A stretch of 64,000 nt of DNA. It comes from Arthrobacter sp. C9C5 (GTDB lineage Bacteria > Actinomycetota > Actinomycetes > Actinomycetales > Micrococcaceae). Positions 26,875-36,521 of this stretch are shown in pieces (positions within the stretch are counted from its first letter, which is position 1; every line of letters begins with the position of its first letter). A model generated the notes under the pieces. That model saw nothing but the letters and a program-made list of their open reading frames with translations. It was not told the origin of the DNA and searched no databases. The stretch is taken from contig NZ_JABFMX010000010.1 of NCBI RefSeq assembly GCF_013359735.1, positions 92,800 through 156,799 of the forward strand, in the 5' to 3' direction. A program made the position numbers and the translations under genes.

Positions 26875-27865
26875 TCATTGTTCCTTCTGTGCAAGGGCCG
26901 TCACGGCCCCAAGGACCGCAACGTCGACGTCGAACCCGCCGGCGGCAAGCTGCTCGGCCCGCCGTGCGGCGGACCGTTCGAAGGGCATCCGGACGGGCAC
27001 CTTCTCATCCGCGCGTCTGGTCTTCCGCATTGCCTCGGAAAACGTCGAGACCTTCTTCGCGAATTCGTCCCTCGGCGTCAACAGGTCGGGCTGCATGGCG
27101 AGGACAAAGAAGCCGAAGTCTTCCAACTGCTTCGGGAAAACCGGCGAGCCGGCCAGCATGCCCAGCAGCTGGATGCTCACGCCGAGACCGCTACCCTTGT
27201 GTCCGCCCCACGCTGTAAACGCTCCGGCCATGGCACGTGCAGGATCTGTCGTAGGTTGCCCGTCGGAGTCATAGGCGACACCGTGTGGAAGTTGTTGGCC
27301 TTGTCGCTGTGCGAGGACGGCTTGGGCATGAATGATTTCCGAGATCCCGATGTCCCAAATCACGGGCGTTGAGGTGCTGGGAAACCCAAGCAAAAAGGGT
27401 TTGTGCCGAACCGGCCCTCCGTCCCGCCGAACGGCGTCACCCAGGGCGAGGCATTTGAAGCGATCACAGCTACGAGCCCTTTGGCAGTGATCATTTCCGC
27501 GTAGTTCGACAGCATTCCTGTGTACCAGGTGTTGTTCGCTCCGACGACTGCCAAGCCCACGTCCGCAGCTTCGTCGATGGCGATCTCCACGGCTTGTTGC
27601 GCCACAACGTAGCCAACCCTGTCACCGCCGTCCAGCTGGGCTGACAAAGGAGTCTGCCGCGTTATTCTGAGGTCCTTTGCACCTGGCGGCTTCGCAGTCG
27701 ACCGTTCACTGATGCTGAGACTCCGGGCTAGTCCGCTAAACGACAAGCCCTCAACTGGCAATCGAGAAGGTGCCGGAAGGTGATCTGCGTATCCGGAACG
27801 GACAATCCCACTGCCCTAAGAGCGGCAGTACCCACCTCAGTGGCGTCTTCCAAGCTGAGGGACAC
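26875..27865 (-). pseudogene. Frameshifted Ldh_2-family (malate/L-lactate-type) dehydrogenase
   Basis: Three leftward frames together give one protein. An N-terminus starts at a GTG at 27865 with AAAGGAGG upstream (SLSLEDATEVGTAALRAVGL). The middle is AQQAVEIAIDEAADVGLAVV, NNTWYTGMLSNYAE and GGTEGRFGTNPFCLGFPAP. The C-terminus has GAFTAWGGHKGSGLGVSIQL and DEKVPVR. Breaks lie near 27740 and 27380. The region around the first break should carry the catalytic His (SHG), which is lost. Intact members are NAD(P)-dependent 2-hydroxyacid or cyclic-imine reductases. It is the broken last gene of the gabD-like run. Confidence 0.8.
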
Positions 27866-27881
27866 TCCCCCTCCTTTCGGT

Positions 27882-29363
27882 TTAGCCGGCGTAGGGGTCG
27901 GCGATGCCGATGTACTGCGTGTAGAGGTACTCCTCGATGCCCTCCAGTCCGCCTTCGCGGCCCAGGCCGGACTGCTTGACTCCGCCGAACGGTGCGGCCG
28001 CGTTGGACACCACACCGGCGTTCAGGCCCAGCATGCCGGTCTCAAGGCGTTCGCCCATCCGGATGCCCCGGTTCAGGTCCCGGGTGAAGACGTACGCCAC
28101 CAGACCGTACTCGGTGTTGTTTGCCAGGCGGATAGCATCCTCCTCGGTGTCGAAGGTGATGATCGGTGCGACGGGGCCGAAGATTTCCTGGGACAGGATC
28201 CGGGCGCCTTCGCGCACGTCGAGGAGAAGGGTGGGTTCGTAGAAGTATCCCGGACCGTCCACGGGTGACCCGCCCATGATTAGGACGGCACCATCCTTCA
28301 CGGCGTCGGTGACGAGCTCGTGGACCTTGTCCCGGCTCTTCGCGTCGATGAGCGGACCCACCGTGGACTCGGCCTCGGTGCCGCGGGCCGTGGTCATGCC
28401 GGCCATCTTGGCGGCGAATTTCTTGGCGAACTCCTCGGCGACGGATTCGTGGACGATGAACCGGTTCGCCGCGGTGCAAGCTTCGCCCATGTTCCGCAGC
28501 TTCGCCAGCATCGCCCCGGCCACCGCGGCGTCGACGTCGGCGTCTTCAAACACGACGAACGGGGCGTTCCCGCCAAGCTCCATCGAGGTCCGCAGGACCG
28601 TCTCGGACGCGTCCGCGAGCAGCCGGCGGCCGACTTCGGTGGAGCCGGTGAAGGAGAGCTTGCGGAGCCGGGAGTCCTCGATCAGAGGACCCGTGGTGGC
28701 ACCGGCCGTGGAGGTCGGGATCAGGTTCAGCACACCGGCCGGCAGCCCGGCCTCCACCATCACGGCCGCAAACAGCTGGGACGTCAGCGGGGTCAGGTTC
28801 GCGGACTTGAGGACCATGGTGCAGCCGGCCGCGACGGCCGGGGCGACCTTGCGGGTGGCCATGGCCAGGGGGAAGTTCCACGGCGTGATCAGCAGGCAGG
28901 GGCCCACCGGCTTCTTCGTCACCAGGAGCCGGGACTTCCCGTCCGGGGACACCGAGTAGCGCCCGAAGGCCCGGACGGCCTCTTCGGAGAACCAGCGCAG
29001 GAACTCCGCACCGTACATGACCTCGCCGCGGGCCTCGGCCAGCGGCTTGCCCATTTCGAGGGTCATCAGCAGCGCGAAGTCCTCCGCACGCTCGGTCACC
29101 AGTTCGAAGGCGCGGCGCAGGATCTCCCCGCGCTCACGGGCCGAGACCTTCGCCCAGGACTCCTGCGCGGCAGCCGCGGCATCCAGTGCCGCCGCCCCGT
29201 CTTCCGGGCCGGCATCGGCAAGGCTCAACAGGACTTTGCCGGTCGAGGGATCCTCCACATCGAAGGTCTTGCCGGACGCGGCCGGACGCCACTCGCCGTT
29301 GATCAGCAGGCCAGTCGGCACGGACGCCAGCAGGGCGGCTTCACGCTGGGCGTTTATTGACAT
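27882..29363 (-). CDS. gabD: NAD(P)-dependent succinate-semialdehyde dehydrogenase
   Basis: 493 residues from the ATG at 29363, with GGAGAT upstream. Aldehyde dehydrogenase motifs are ITPWNFPLAMATRKVAPAVA (NAD site), FTGSTEVGR, MELGGNAPFVVF (general-base Glu) and MGEACTAANRF (nucleophilic Cys). The SSADH subgroup normally has this GxxCxxxNR pattern. It would oxidise succinic semialdehyde to succinate for the citric acid cycle. It lies downstream of the alpha/beta hydrolase, separated by a long perfect hairpin. Confidence 0.85.
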   Translation of the reverse strand: MSINAQREAALLASVPTGLLINGEWRPAASGKTFDVEDPSTGKVLLSLADAGPEDGAAALDAAAAAQESWAKVSARERGEILRRAFELVTERAEDFALLMTLEMGKPLAEARGEVMYGAEFLRWFSEEAVRAFGRYSVSPDGKSRLLVTKKPVGPCLLITPWNFPLAMATRKVAPAVAAGCTMVLKSANLTPLTSQLFAAVMVEAGLPAGVLNLIPTSTAGATTGPLIEDSRLRKLSFTGSTEVGRRLLADASETVLRTSMELGGNAPFVVFEDADVDAAVAGAMLAKLRNMGEACTAANRFIVHESVAEEFAKKFAAKMAGMTTARGTEAESTVGPLIDAKSRDKVHELVTDAVKDGAVLIMGGSPVDGPGYFYEPTLLLDVREGARILSQEIFGPVAPIITFDTEEDAIRLANNTEYGLVAYVFTRDLNRGIRMGERLETGMLGLNAGVVSNAAAPFGGVKQSGLGREGGLEGIEEYLYTQYIGIADPYAG

Positions 29364-29502
29364 CGTTCTATCTCCAAGGGGTTTTAAGGAAGTCGTAGCG
29401 GTGTGCAGCCCGACCTTCAGCAGTTTGGTACGGTCCGGGTGCCAGAGGCAGAGCATGAGGAGGTTGAATCTTCTGTGTGTCTTTACCCGTTAAGGTGGCA
29501 GG

Positions 29503-29534
29503 GTCGGTGCCGACCCTCTTGGGTCGGCACCGAC
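29503..29534. repeat. Perfect 14-bp inverted repeat between hydrolase and gabD
   Basis: GTCGGTGCCGACCC (29503-29516) and GGGTCGGCACCGAC (29521-29534) are exact inverse copies with a 4-base loop. It sits 19 bases after the hydrolase stop. It probably ends or attenuates transcription, or protects the upstream mRNA. There is no U tract. Confidence 0.7.
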
Positions 29535-29552
29535 GCCTTAGGTGAGAATCGG

Positions 29553-30413
29553 CTAGGCTCCGACCGCCGTCTTGGTGCGGATCAGGTCCAGAGCCTGAAC
29601 GAGGTATCCCTTGAAAACCGGGTAGTTCTCGCTCATCGGGAAGTGCCCAATGGCCTTCATCTCGATGAACTCGGCACCCGGGATCTGGCTGGCCGTGCGG
29701 GCTCCGTCTTCGGGGGTGGTGAGGTAGTCGTACTCGCCGGTCATCAGGACCACCGCGCATTTGTCGGTCTGGATCTCGCCCAGTTTGCCGCGCAGATCGT
29801 GGTCCACCGAGTAGAAGTACAGGTCACCCTTGAACGCCTCGGAACCCTGAGTGTAGTAGAACCACGTTTTCCAGCGGTCCGCCTCCGGCGATTGCGGGGC
29901 CATGAGGTCCCAGGTGCCGCTGCCGCACACCTGTGCGGCATTGGCATGGGGGTGCTGCCACCAGTCGAGATAGAAGCCCGGTGAGTGGTCCGCTCCCTCC
30001 ACGGGGATGACGGCGTCGAACCTCTCCGGGAAGCGGTGGGCGAGCTGCAGCGCTATGTTGCCGCCGAAGGAGGATCCCATGAAGATGGGGTCAACCAGTT
30101 CCAGTGCATCGACGAGGGCGACGATGAAGTTAGCGAAGTGGTCCGCACTGAGCTGGTACTCCTCAGTCCACCACTCAGTGTTTTCAGGGGGGTCCGATTT
30201 GCCATGGCGGGGGAGGTCGTAGGCGATGACGCGGTATTTGGCGGTGATCTCCGGGTCCTCCAGAAGGCCGCGCCACTGGTGGTTGTGCGCTCCGGCGGTG
30301 TGCTGGCACACCAGGGGCTGGCCCTGGCCGTTTTCGAGGTAGAAAACCTTGTATTCGAGGCCATCCACGTCGACGGTGACGTAGCGGCCTGTGACGGGGG
30401 AAATTTTGCTCAT
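29553..30413 (-). CDS. Alpha/beta hydrolase
   Basis: 286 residues. The nucleophile elbow is FMGSSFGGN (Ser115), the oxyanion-side motif is CQHTAGAHNHQWRG, and the acid and His lie in LMTGEYDYLTTPED and AIGHFPMSE. It resembles C-C and C-N bond hydrolases of ring-cleavage products. Next to a succinate-semialdehyde dehydrogenase, a role like (E)-2-(acetamidomethylene)succinate hydrolase, which yields succinic semialdehyde, is attractive but unproven. The fold is certain, the substrate is not. Confidence 0.85.
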   Translation of the reverse strand: MSKISPVTGRYVTVDVDGLEYKVFYLENGQGQPLVCQHTAGAHNHQWRGLLEDPEITAKYRVIAYDLPRHGKSDPPENTEWWTEEYQLSADHFANFIVALVDALELVDPIFMGSSFGGNIALQLAHRFPERFDAVIPVEGADHSPGFYLDWWQHPHANAAQVCGSGTWDLMAPQSPEADRWKTWFYYTQGSEAFKGDLYFYSVDHDLRGKLGEIQTDKCAVVLMTGEYDYLTTPEDGARTASQIPGAEFIEMKAIGHFPMSENYPVFKGYLVQALDLIRTKTAVGA

Positions 30414-30431
30414 TTCAGGAACTCCTATGGT

Positions 30432-30839
30432 CTAGACGGGTGCGCCGGTGGAGCGCAGCAGTTCGATCTGGCGGGTGAGGCAGCGCAGATTCTGCATCAG
30501 GACCAGGACATCGCCTTCCAGCTTCATGTCGCGCTGGAAAGTGGCGGCCCAGATGCCGTGGTACATGGGATCCGGGACGGGCTTGCCGAACTCACCCCAC
30601 GTGTGTGCGCTGGCCCGGATGGCGAACTGGTAGGGCACCTCGATGGGTCCCGGGTCGACGGAAATCTGTGCGATGGTGCCGGACACCACCCGGACAACAA
30701 AGGTGTGCGCCTCCATGTCCAGCAGGTAGGAGCAGGTGAAGTACTTTCCGTGAGCCTGGATCTCCGGGTCGTGGTTGTTGGCCTCGGTGAAGCTCTGAAC
30801 CCAGGATTCTACGGAAGGGGCACGTGTTACGACCGTCAT
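30432..30839 (-). CDS. Small SCP2-like (sterol carrier fold) protein
   Basis: 135 residues from the ATG at 30839. The pattern MEAHTFVVRVVSGTIAQISV, then YQFAIRASAHTWGEF and KLEGDVLVLMQNLRCLTRQI follows the SCP2 fold (beta sheet, then G-D-x-x-x-x-x-x-N helix). SCP2-like proteins bind hydrophobic or CoA-linked ligands. It is the first gene of a leftward operon with the hydrolase 18 bases downstream, so it presumably handles the same substrate. No catalytic residues are evident. Confidence 0.6.
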   Translation of the reverse strand: MTVVTRAPSVESWVQSFTEANNHDPEIQAHGKYFTCSYLLDMEAHTFVVRVVSGTIAQISVDPGPIEVPYQFAIRASAHTWGEFGKPVPDPMYHGIWAATFQRDMKLEGDVLVLMQNLRCLTRQIELLRSTGAPV

Positions 30840-30979
30840 TTCGTTGTTCCTCTCATTGGTCTCGCGGAGGGTCGGGCTTCTCTGCCCGAGCCTCTTTAGC
30901 GGGGTTTCTGGAGTGCCTCGGCGGCTGTCTCCGTTGGCAACCCTTCGCTGTTTCCATTGCAGCCCCCGTTGCCCCGAAC

Positions 30980-31027
30980 GGTCCAATACCTGTCCCCTAT
31001 CCACCAATAGCCTGAAACTATTGGACC
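30980..31027. promoter_or_regulatory. Inverted GGTCCAATA / TATTGGACC pair upstream of lysR
   Basis: GGTCCAATA (30980-30988) and TATTGGACC (31019-31027) are inverse copies. Inside them CCAATAG (31004-31010) and CTATTGG (31018-31024) form a second inverted repeat with a 7-base spacer. They lie in the divergent gap between the SCP2-like operon and lysR, ~30-75 bases before the lysR start, as LysR operators usually do. Confidence 0.55.
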
Positions 31028-31056
31028 CCGATTGTGGCGGAGCTTAGAGTTGAACG

Positions 31057-32019
31057 ATGCAGCAGCCACAGCTTGACCTGCGCGTCCTGCAGTACTTCGT
31101 CGCCGTTGCGGAAGAGCTGCATTTCGGGCGAGCCGCTGCCCGACTTCACATCGCCCAGCCATCCCTCAGTGTCCAAATACGGAAGCTTGAACACGCTCTG
31201 GGCACTCCCCTGCTGATCCGGACCAGCCGCAGCGTCTCTCTGACCAGCGCGGGGGATGTTTTGCTGGGTGAAGCAAGACGCCTTATATCCGCTGCGCAGC
31301 GCGCCGTTTCGTTGACCCAGGAGGCTGCCAGCGGCGTGAGGGGCACCCTGATAGTCGGCTTTCAGGCCAACGCAGCAGCTGAACTGACTCCGCGGATCCT
31401 CGCCGCGTTCAAGAACAACCATCCGGAAATCCACGTCCAGATGAGGTCCTTCGATTTCGCAGACCCTACCGCCGGGCTTGCCGACGGAAGCGCTGACGTG
31501 GCATTTGTGAGGCCTCCCCTGCCGGCGGCTGACTGGCTCGCCATGGAGACACTGTTCATTGAGCCGCGGGTCCTCGTAGTTGCCAGCAGCTCCCGCTTTG
31601 CCGGGCTGTCCGAGGTCTCGGTGGAACAGGTCGTTGATGAGCCCTTCGTCGCCCGCAAGGCTCCGGATAAATGGCGGGATTTCTGGCTCGCAACCCAGGC
31701 CCGTGGCGGGCAGCCGGTCCGTCTGGGCACTCAGGTAGCCACCGTCGACGAGTGTTTCGAAGCCATCATGGGTGAGCGGGGAATTGCGTTCACTCAAGCC
31801 TCCACGCAGCGTTTCTATGACCGTCCGGGGCTGTCCTTCATCCCGGTCAAAGACGTCCCGCCCTCTCCGCTGTCGATTGCATGGCGCACTGACGTCAATG
31901 ACGGGCTGGCACGCGAGTTCGTGGAGACCGCCCGGACCCTGGCCTCCTTCGGAGGCGTCCCGAACCTCGTCGACTCGCGTCGGCGTGCCTCGCTACCCTC
32001 CTCGCTCCAGTCCCACTAG
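31057..32019 (+). CDS. LysR-family transcriptional regulator
   Basis: 320 residues. The DNA-binding domain reads LRVLQYFVAVAEELHFGRAA, RLHIAQPSLSVQIRKLEHAL and LIRTSRSVSLTSAGDVLLGE; the effector domain follows. It is close in sequence pattern to the LysR at 23032 and shares its upstream GTCCAATA motif. It is divergent from the SCP2-like/hydrolase/gabD operon and most likely controls it. Confidence 0.9.
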   Translation: MQQPQLDLRVLQYFVAVAEELHFGRAAARLHIAQPSLSVQIRKLEHALGTPLLIRTSRSVSLTSAGDVLLGEARRLISAAQRAVSLTQEAASGVRGTLIVGFQANAAAELTPRILAAFKNNHPEIHVQMRSFDFADPTAGLADGSADVAFVRPPLPAADWLAMETLFIEPRVLVVASSSRFAGLSEVSVEQVVDEPFVARKAPDKWRDFWLATQARGGQPVRLGTQVATVDECFEAIMGERGIAFTQASTQRFYDRPGLSFIPVKDVPPSPLSIAWRTDVNDGLAREFVETARTLASFGGVPNLVDSRRRASLPSSLQSH

Positions 32020-32198
32020 CGCCACTGACGGTCGCAGTGCAGTCAAGAAATACCGCCGATATCGTCTCTGTAATAGTGGTTACCCGATGAGGGACTTGAG
32101 CGTCGTGGACGCCTTCTCAACCATCTGAACGGGGTTACCCGCGACCCATAACGGACGATGGCAGGCAACCGGCCGCCGTCGTCCGCTGCTCTTGTGAG

Positions 32199-32627
32199 CT
32201 ACTTCGTGAGGGCCCCCTCCAACCAGGACCTCAGCACGGGAGCGGGAGCTGCGCCGGCCTGCCTCGCGACGATCTTGCCGTCGACGATGACCATCAACGT
32301 TGGCACCGCCTGAATGGCGAATCTGGCGGAGAGCTGCGGCGAGTGGTCCACGTCGACCTTCACAAGTTTGATTTGTCCCGCGCGTTCGTGTGCCAACTGG
32401 TCCAGCACGGGGCTCACCATTCGGCAGGGTCCGCACCACACCGCCCAGAAGTCCACCATCACCGGAACGTCGGACCGTTCAGCGATTTCGCCGAAGTCAT
32501 CATCCCCCGCTTCAACGACCCAGGGAAGCTCCCGGTGACAACTCCCGCAGTGCGGCCGGCCCTCGGCAACAGCCGGTACGCGGTTGGACTTGCCGCAATG
32601 CGGGCATTTGATGATGGCCTTGTTCAT
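32199..32627 (-). CDS. trxC: Thioredoxin 2-type protein with zinc ribbon
   Basis: 142 residues. An N-terminal zinc ribbon has CPHC (8-11) and CGSC (27-30), followed by a thioredoxin domain with the redox motif WCGPC (64-68) and the cis-Pro loop AVPTL. This is the TrxC architecture, used against oxidative damage. Its ATG overlaps the clpB stop (ATGA), so it is translationally coupled to the chaperone operon. It probably repairs disulfides in clients or chaperones under heat or oxidative stress. Confidence 0.93.
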   Translation of the reverse strand: MNKAIIKCPHCGKSNRVPAVAEGRPHCGSCHRELPWVVEAGDDDFGEIAERSDVPVMVDFWAVWCGPCRMVSPVLDQLAHERAGQIKLVKVDVDHSPQLSARFAIQAVPTLMVIVDGKIVARQAGAAPAPVLRSWLEGALTK

Positions 32628-35260
32628 AGGGTTCCAGCCCCCTCCAGCTCCAGCGTGCTGTAGTCAACCACTAATTCCCCTCCGGCCGTCGTCACCGTGA
32701 CCACTCCGCCTTCCGCGATGCTGCCACGGAGCAGGGCCCGCCCCACTTGCGTTTCCACCACATGGGAAATGTAGCGGCGCAATGGACGCGCTCCGTAGAC
32801 CGGATCGAAGCCGCGTTCGGCTATCAGAAGGCGCGCTTCCTCGGTCAGGTGCAGCTCTATTTGCTGCTCGGCCAGCCGCTGCCGCAGCTGTTGGAACTGC
32901 AGATCAACGATGCGCTCGATTTGCGGCAGTCCGAGGGGTGCGAACAAGACCGTATCGTCCACGCGGTTGAGGAACTCGGGGCGGAAATGCGCCCGGAGCT
33001 CACCCATCACCATGCCGCGCGCCTCCTCGGTGATCGCCCCGCCTTTGGTCGAACCCTCCAGAAGATACTGGGAGCCGATATTGGAGGTCATGATAATGAC
33101 GGTGTTGCGGAAATCAATGGTCCGGCCCTGGGAGTCAGTAATCCGTCCGTCGTCGAGCACCTGCAGCAAAGTGTTGAAGATGTCCGGATGGGCCTTTTCC
33201 ACCTCATCGAACAGCACCACCGAGTACGTCTTCCGGCGCACCGCTTCAGTGAGCTGTCCTCCTTCGTCGTAACCGACGTAGCCAGGAGGCGCCCCCAGCA
33301 GGCGGCTCACGGTGTGGCGCTCCTGGTACTCGCTCATGTCCAGCCGGATCATTGCGTTTTCGCTGTCGAAGAGCGCCGCAGCCAGAGCCTTTGCAAGCTC
33401 GGTCTTCCCCACGCCGGTCGGGCCGAGGAAGATGAAGGAACCGATGGGCCGGCGGGGATCCCGAATACCGGAGCGGGCGCGGATGATGGCGTCTGACACA
33501 GCACTAATCGCTTCTTCCTGCCCGACGACGCGGGCGCGCAGGATTTCGTCCAGGTGCAGGACTTTCTCACGTTCGCCCTGCTTCAGCCGTGCGACCGGTA
33601 TGCCTGTCCATGCCGCAACGATGTCGGCGATCTCGTCCTCCGTCACCACCTCGCGGAGTAGGCGTTTTTCACCCTGTTTCGCGGTCAACCGTTCCTCCTC
33701 GGCGGCCAGCCGTCGTTCGAGGTCGGCTAGCCTGCCGTAGCGTAGCTCCGCCGCACGATTGAGGTCGTAATTCCGCTCGGCTTCCTCCGCCTCCTGCCGA
33801 GCCCGCTCCAGCTCACTGCGGATTTCCTGCAGTTTGTGGATCGCTTGGCGCTCGGCTTCCCATTGGGCCCTCTTCGCGTCGGCCTCACCGCGCAGGTCCG
33901 CCAATTCACGCCTCAGCTCCTCAAGCCGGGCCTTGCTTGCCGGATCGGTCTCCTTGGAGAGTGCCGCCTCTTCGATTTCGAGCCGGGTGACTTTCCGTGT
34001 GAGCTCGTCCAGTTCCGCGGGCATCGAATCAATTTCCGTCCGGAGGCGAGCGCACGCCTCATCCACGAGGTCGATGGCCTTGTCCGGAAGGAAACGATCG
34101 GTGATGTACCGGTGGGAAAGGGTGGCCGCAGCCACCAGGGCACTGTCTTGGATCCGTACGCCGTGGAAGACCTCGAGCCGCTCCCGCAGCCCGCGAAGAA
34201 TGGAAATAGCGTCCTCGACGTCGGGCTCGTCCACCGTGACCGGCTGGAAACGGCGTTCCAAAGCCGGATCCGATTCAATGTGTTTGCGGTATTCGTCAAG
34301 GGTGGTCGCGCCGATCATGTGCAGCTCCCCGCGGGCCAGCATCGGCTTCAGCATGTTCCCGGCGTCCATCGACCCCTCGGACGCGCCTGCCCCGACGACG
34401 GTGTGCAGCTCGTCCACGAAGAGCAGGATCCTGCCTTCTGCCGCCAGCACCTCGGCCAGCACCGCCTTCAGCCGCTCCTCGAACTCTCCGCGGTACTTGG
34501 CGCCGGCCACGAGGGCGCTTATGTCGAGCGAGAAGATGGTCTTGTTCTTCAGCCCTTCCGGCACGTCCTGCCGGACGATCCGCTGGGCCAGACCCTCCAC
34601 AATGGCGGTCTTGCCGACTCCAGGCTCGCCGATCAGCACCGGATTATTTTTGGTTTTGCGCGAAAGTATCTGGACGACCCGTCGGATTTCCGCGTCGCGG
34701 CCGATGACGGGATCCAGCTTTCCAGTGCGGGCGTCCGCCACCAGATCGCGGCCGTACTTCTCCAGCGCCTCGTAGGTCTGCTCCGGTGTTGCCGAGGTGA
34801 CGCGCTGGTTTCCCCTGACCTGTGTCAGGACCGAGAGAAACGCCTCGCGGGTGATGCCATGCTCGGCCAGCACCCTGCCGGACGCGGTGGACCGACCTTC
34901 CTCCGCCAGGGCGACCAGCAGGTGTTCCACCGAGACGTATTCGTCTTTGAGCCGTTTGGCTTCACGTTCGGCCGCATCGAGGAGTGTGCCGAGCCTGCGG
35001 CTTACGTACACCTGCCCTGGTGCTGCCCCCGGGCCGGTGACCTTCGGCTTCCGCCGCAGCTCGGCTTCGACCGCTCTCTTCAGCTCGTCCACGTCAACCT
35101 GCATGCCCACGAGCAGCCGCGGAACGAGGCCCCCCTCCTGCTCCAGCAGGGCCGCCAGCAGATGCTCCCCGTCCGTTTCGGTGTGGCCGTGTTGCTGGGC
35201 GATCCGCTGGGCCGCGGCCAAGGCTTCCTGCGACTTCTGCGTCAAACTCTCCATATTCAT
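32624..35260 (-). CDS. clpB: ATP-dependent chaperone ClpB (disaggregase)
   Basis: 878 residues, the usual length. It has an N-terminal double Clp repeat (~1-145), a first AAA+ domain with [16 protein letters not shown] and LFVDELHT, a long coiled-coil middle domain (~410-525) rich in Glu/Arg, and a second AAA+ domain with [15 protein letters not shown] and [13 protein letters not shown]. The middle domain marks ClpB rather than ClpC. With DnaK it resolubilises aggregates. The start overlaps the hspR stop (ATGA). Confidence 0.97.
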   Translation of the reverse strand: MNMESLTQKSQEALAAAQRIAQQHGHTETDGEHLLAALLEQEGGLVPRLLVGMQVDVDELKRAVEAELRRKPKVTGPGAAPGQVYVSRRLGTLLDAAEREAKRLKDEYVSVEHLLVALAEEGRSTASGRVLAEHGITREAFLSVLTQVRGNQRVTSATPEQTYEALEKYGRDLVADARTGKLDPVIGRDAEIRRVVQILSRKTKNNPVLIGEPGVGKTAIVEGLAQRIVRQDVPEGLKNKTIFSLDISALVAGAKYRGEFEERLKAVLAEVLAAEGRILLFVDELHTVVGAGASEGSMDAGNMLKPMLARGELHMIGATTLDEYRKHIESDPALERRFQPVTVDEPDVEDAISILRGLRERLEVFHGVRIQDSALVAAATLSHRYITDRFLPDKAIDLVDEACARLRTEIDSMPAELDELTRKVTRLEIEEAALSKETDPASKARLEELRRELADLRGEADAKRAQWEAERQAIHKLQEIRSELERARQEAEEAERNYDLNRAAELRYGRLADLERRLAAEEERLTAKQGEKRLLREVVTEDEIADIVAAWTGIPVARLKQGEREKVLHLDEILRARVVGQEEAISAVSDAIIRARSGIRDPRRPIGSFIFLGPTGVGKTELAKALAAALFDSENAMIRLDMSEYQERHTVSRLLGAPPGYVGYDEGGQLTEAVRRKTYSVVLFDEVEKAHPDIFNTLLQVLDDGRITDSQGRTIDFRNTVIIMTSNIGSQYLLEGSTKGGAITEEARGMVMGELRAHFRPEFLNRVDDTVLFAPLGLPQIERIVDLQFQQLRQRLAEQQIELHLTEEARLLIAERGFDPVYGARPLRRYISHVVETQVGRALLRGSIAEGGVVTVTTAGGELVVDYSTLELEGAGTL

Positions 35261-35574
35261 CGCGAAGTAGTCCTTTCCACCTGCGTGATTTCAACCAAAC
35301 GTCGTTCCAGCGCGTCCACCCGCGCCTGGAGGTCCAGTACCAGCGGGATTGCCGCATAATTCAGCGCCAGCTCCGCGTGCAGCCGCAGGACACGCGCGAT
35401 CAGTTCCGGGGTTCGCGGACTGAACCAGGGGCCGCCGGGAGCATCACCGCCTAGCGGTCGGATCAGGTCCAGCTCCGCGAACCGCCTGACGATGTCGGGG
35501 TGGACGCCGCTGCTGCGCGCCACCGCCTCGAGATTCAGGCGCCACGGGTAGGCGAGCGCATACGTCTTGCTCAT
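35257..35574 (-). CDS. MerR-type heat-shock regulator / chaperone modulator (HspR/CbpM-like)
   Basis: 105 residues, overlapping both neighbours by 4 bases. It has a MerR-like helix-turn-helix ([20 protein letters not shown], then LDLIRP) and a C-terminal helix ([17 protein letters not shown]). In actinobacteria the third or fourth gene after dnaK is usually HspR, the repressor binding HAIR boxes. Gram-negative cbpA instead is paired with CbpM, which inhibits the J protein. The position after a CbpA-type J protein fits either. I saw no convincing HAIR box near dnaK. Confidence 0.8.
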   Translation of the reverse strand: MSKTYALAYPWRLNLEAVARSSGVHPDIVRRFAELDLIRPLGGDAPGGPWFSPRTPELIARVLRLHAELALNYAAIPLVLDLQARVDALERRLVEITQVERTTSR

Positions 35575-36521
35575 TGTTTCTCCCGGGGATTGAAGTCGGA
35601 GATGCTGCCGAGTTTCTGGTACAGCTTGCGTTCCTCTTTGTTAGGGCTCGGCGGCACCATGATCTTGAGCTCCGCATACAGGTGCCCCGGTAATCCCCGC
35701 GGGTTGGGCATGCCCTGCCCTCGCAGCCGCAGCCGGCGGCCGCTGGAGGAGCCCTCGGGCACGGTGATGGTGACTGTCCCGGTTGGCGCCTGGGTCTTGA
35801 TCTTGGCCCCTAGGGCCGCCTCTGAGGGCGATACCGGAAGGTCGAGGTAGATATCCCGGCCCTTTAGCCGGTACCTGCTGTCGGGCAGGAGCCGTACGGT
35901 CAGCTGAAGGTCGCCCGGCGGTCCCCCTTCGCGGCCCGCCGCGCCTTCCCCAGCGAGACGGATGCGCTGTCCGTCGAGCACACCGGGAGGCACGTCGACG
36001 TCATAATCGCGGGTATCCCCGTCCGACTGAGCCAACCTGACGGTGCGCCTTCCGCCGCGGACTGCTTCCTCAACGGTCAGCCATAGCTCGGCTTCGTGGT
36101 CCGCACCCCGGGACGGGCCCCCCGCTTGTTGCCGGAACCAGCCACCGAGCAGATCCTCCCAATCGACGTCGCCGCCCATGTCGACGTGAGCATTGCCGTA
36201 TGGGCCGCGTCCCGGACGCGGGCCCGGCCGGGGGCCCGGGCGCGGCCCCCCGGAACCCCACCGCGTGCCGCCGCCCCCCGGGCCTGCGCCGCTGCCGGCG
36301 TACTGCCGGAAATCAGCACCGAAACGGTCATAGCGCGCCCTGTTTTCGGGATCCGACAAAATCTCGTAGGCCTCGCCGATCTCCTTGAACCTATCGCCGG
36401 CATCCGGCTCCCGGTTCACGTCCGGATGGTATTTTCTGGCCAGCTTGCGGTAAGCGCGCTGGATTTCGTCAGGCTCCGCCGTGCGCGGGACGCCGAGAAC
36501 TGAGTAGTGATCCTTAGCCAC
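35571..36521 (-). CDS. DnaJ-type co-chaperone without zinc finger (CbpA-like)
   Basis: 316 residues. The J domain (1-~65) has the essential HPD in RKLARKYHPDVN. A Gly/Arg/Pro-rich linker (~75-105) follows. Two C-terminal beta domains (~125-300) begin AELWLTVEEAVRGGRRTV. There are no CxxCxGxG repeats, so it is a class II J protein. It stimulates DnaK and delivers substrates. It overlaps grpE by 8 bases and the regulator by 3. Confidence 0.93.
   Translation of the reverse strand: MAKDHYSVLGVPRTAEPDEIQRAYRKLARKYHPDVNREPDAGDRFKEIGEAYEILSDPENRARYDRFGADFRQYAGSGAGPGGGGTRWGSGGPRPGPRPGPRPGRGPYGNAHVDMGGDVDWEDLLGGWFRQQAGGPSRGADHEAELWLTVEEAVRGGRRTVRLAQSDGDTRDYDVDVPPGVLDGQRIRLAGEGAAGREGGPPGDLQLTVRLLPDSRYRLKGRDIYLDLPVSPSEAALGAKIKTQAPTGTVTITVPEGSSSGRRLRLRGQGMPNPRGLPGHLYAELKIMVPPSPNKEERKLYQKLGSISDFNPREKQ

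Noticed and set aside
32085..32125. A HAIR-like box (TTGAG ... CTCAA) downstream of the lysR gene
   Set aside because: The spacer is 15 bases rather than 7, and it lies between convergent genes, not at a promoter.
33836..35359. A 507-residue rightward frame opposite clpB
   Set aside because: It is the antisense shadow of clpB, a full-length known protein.
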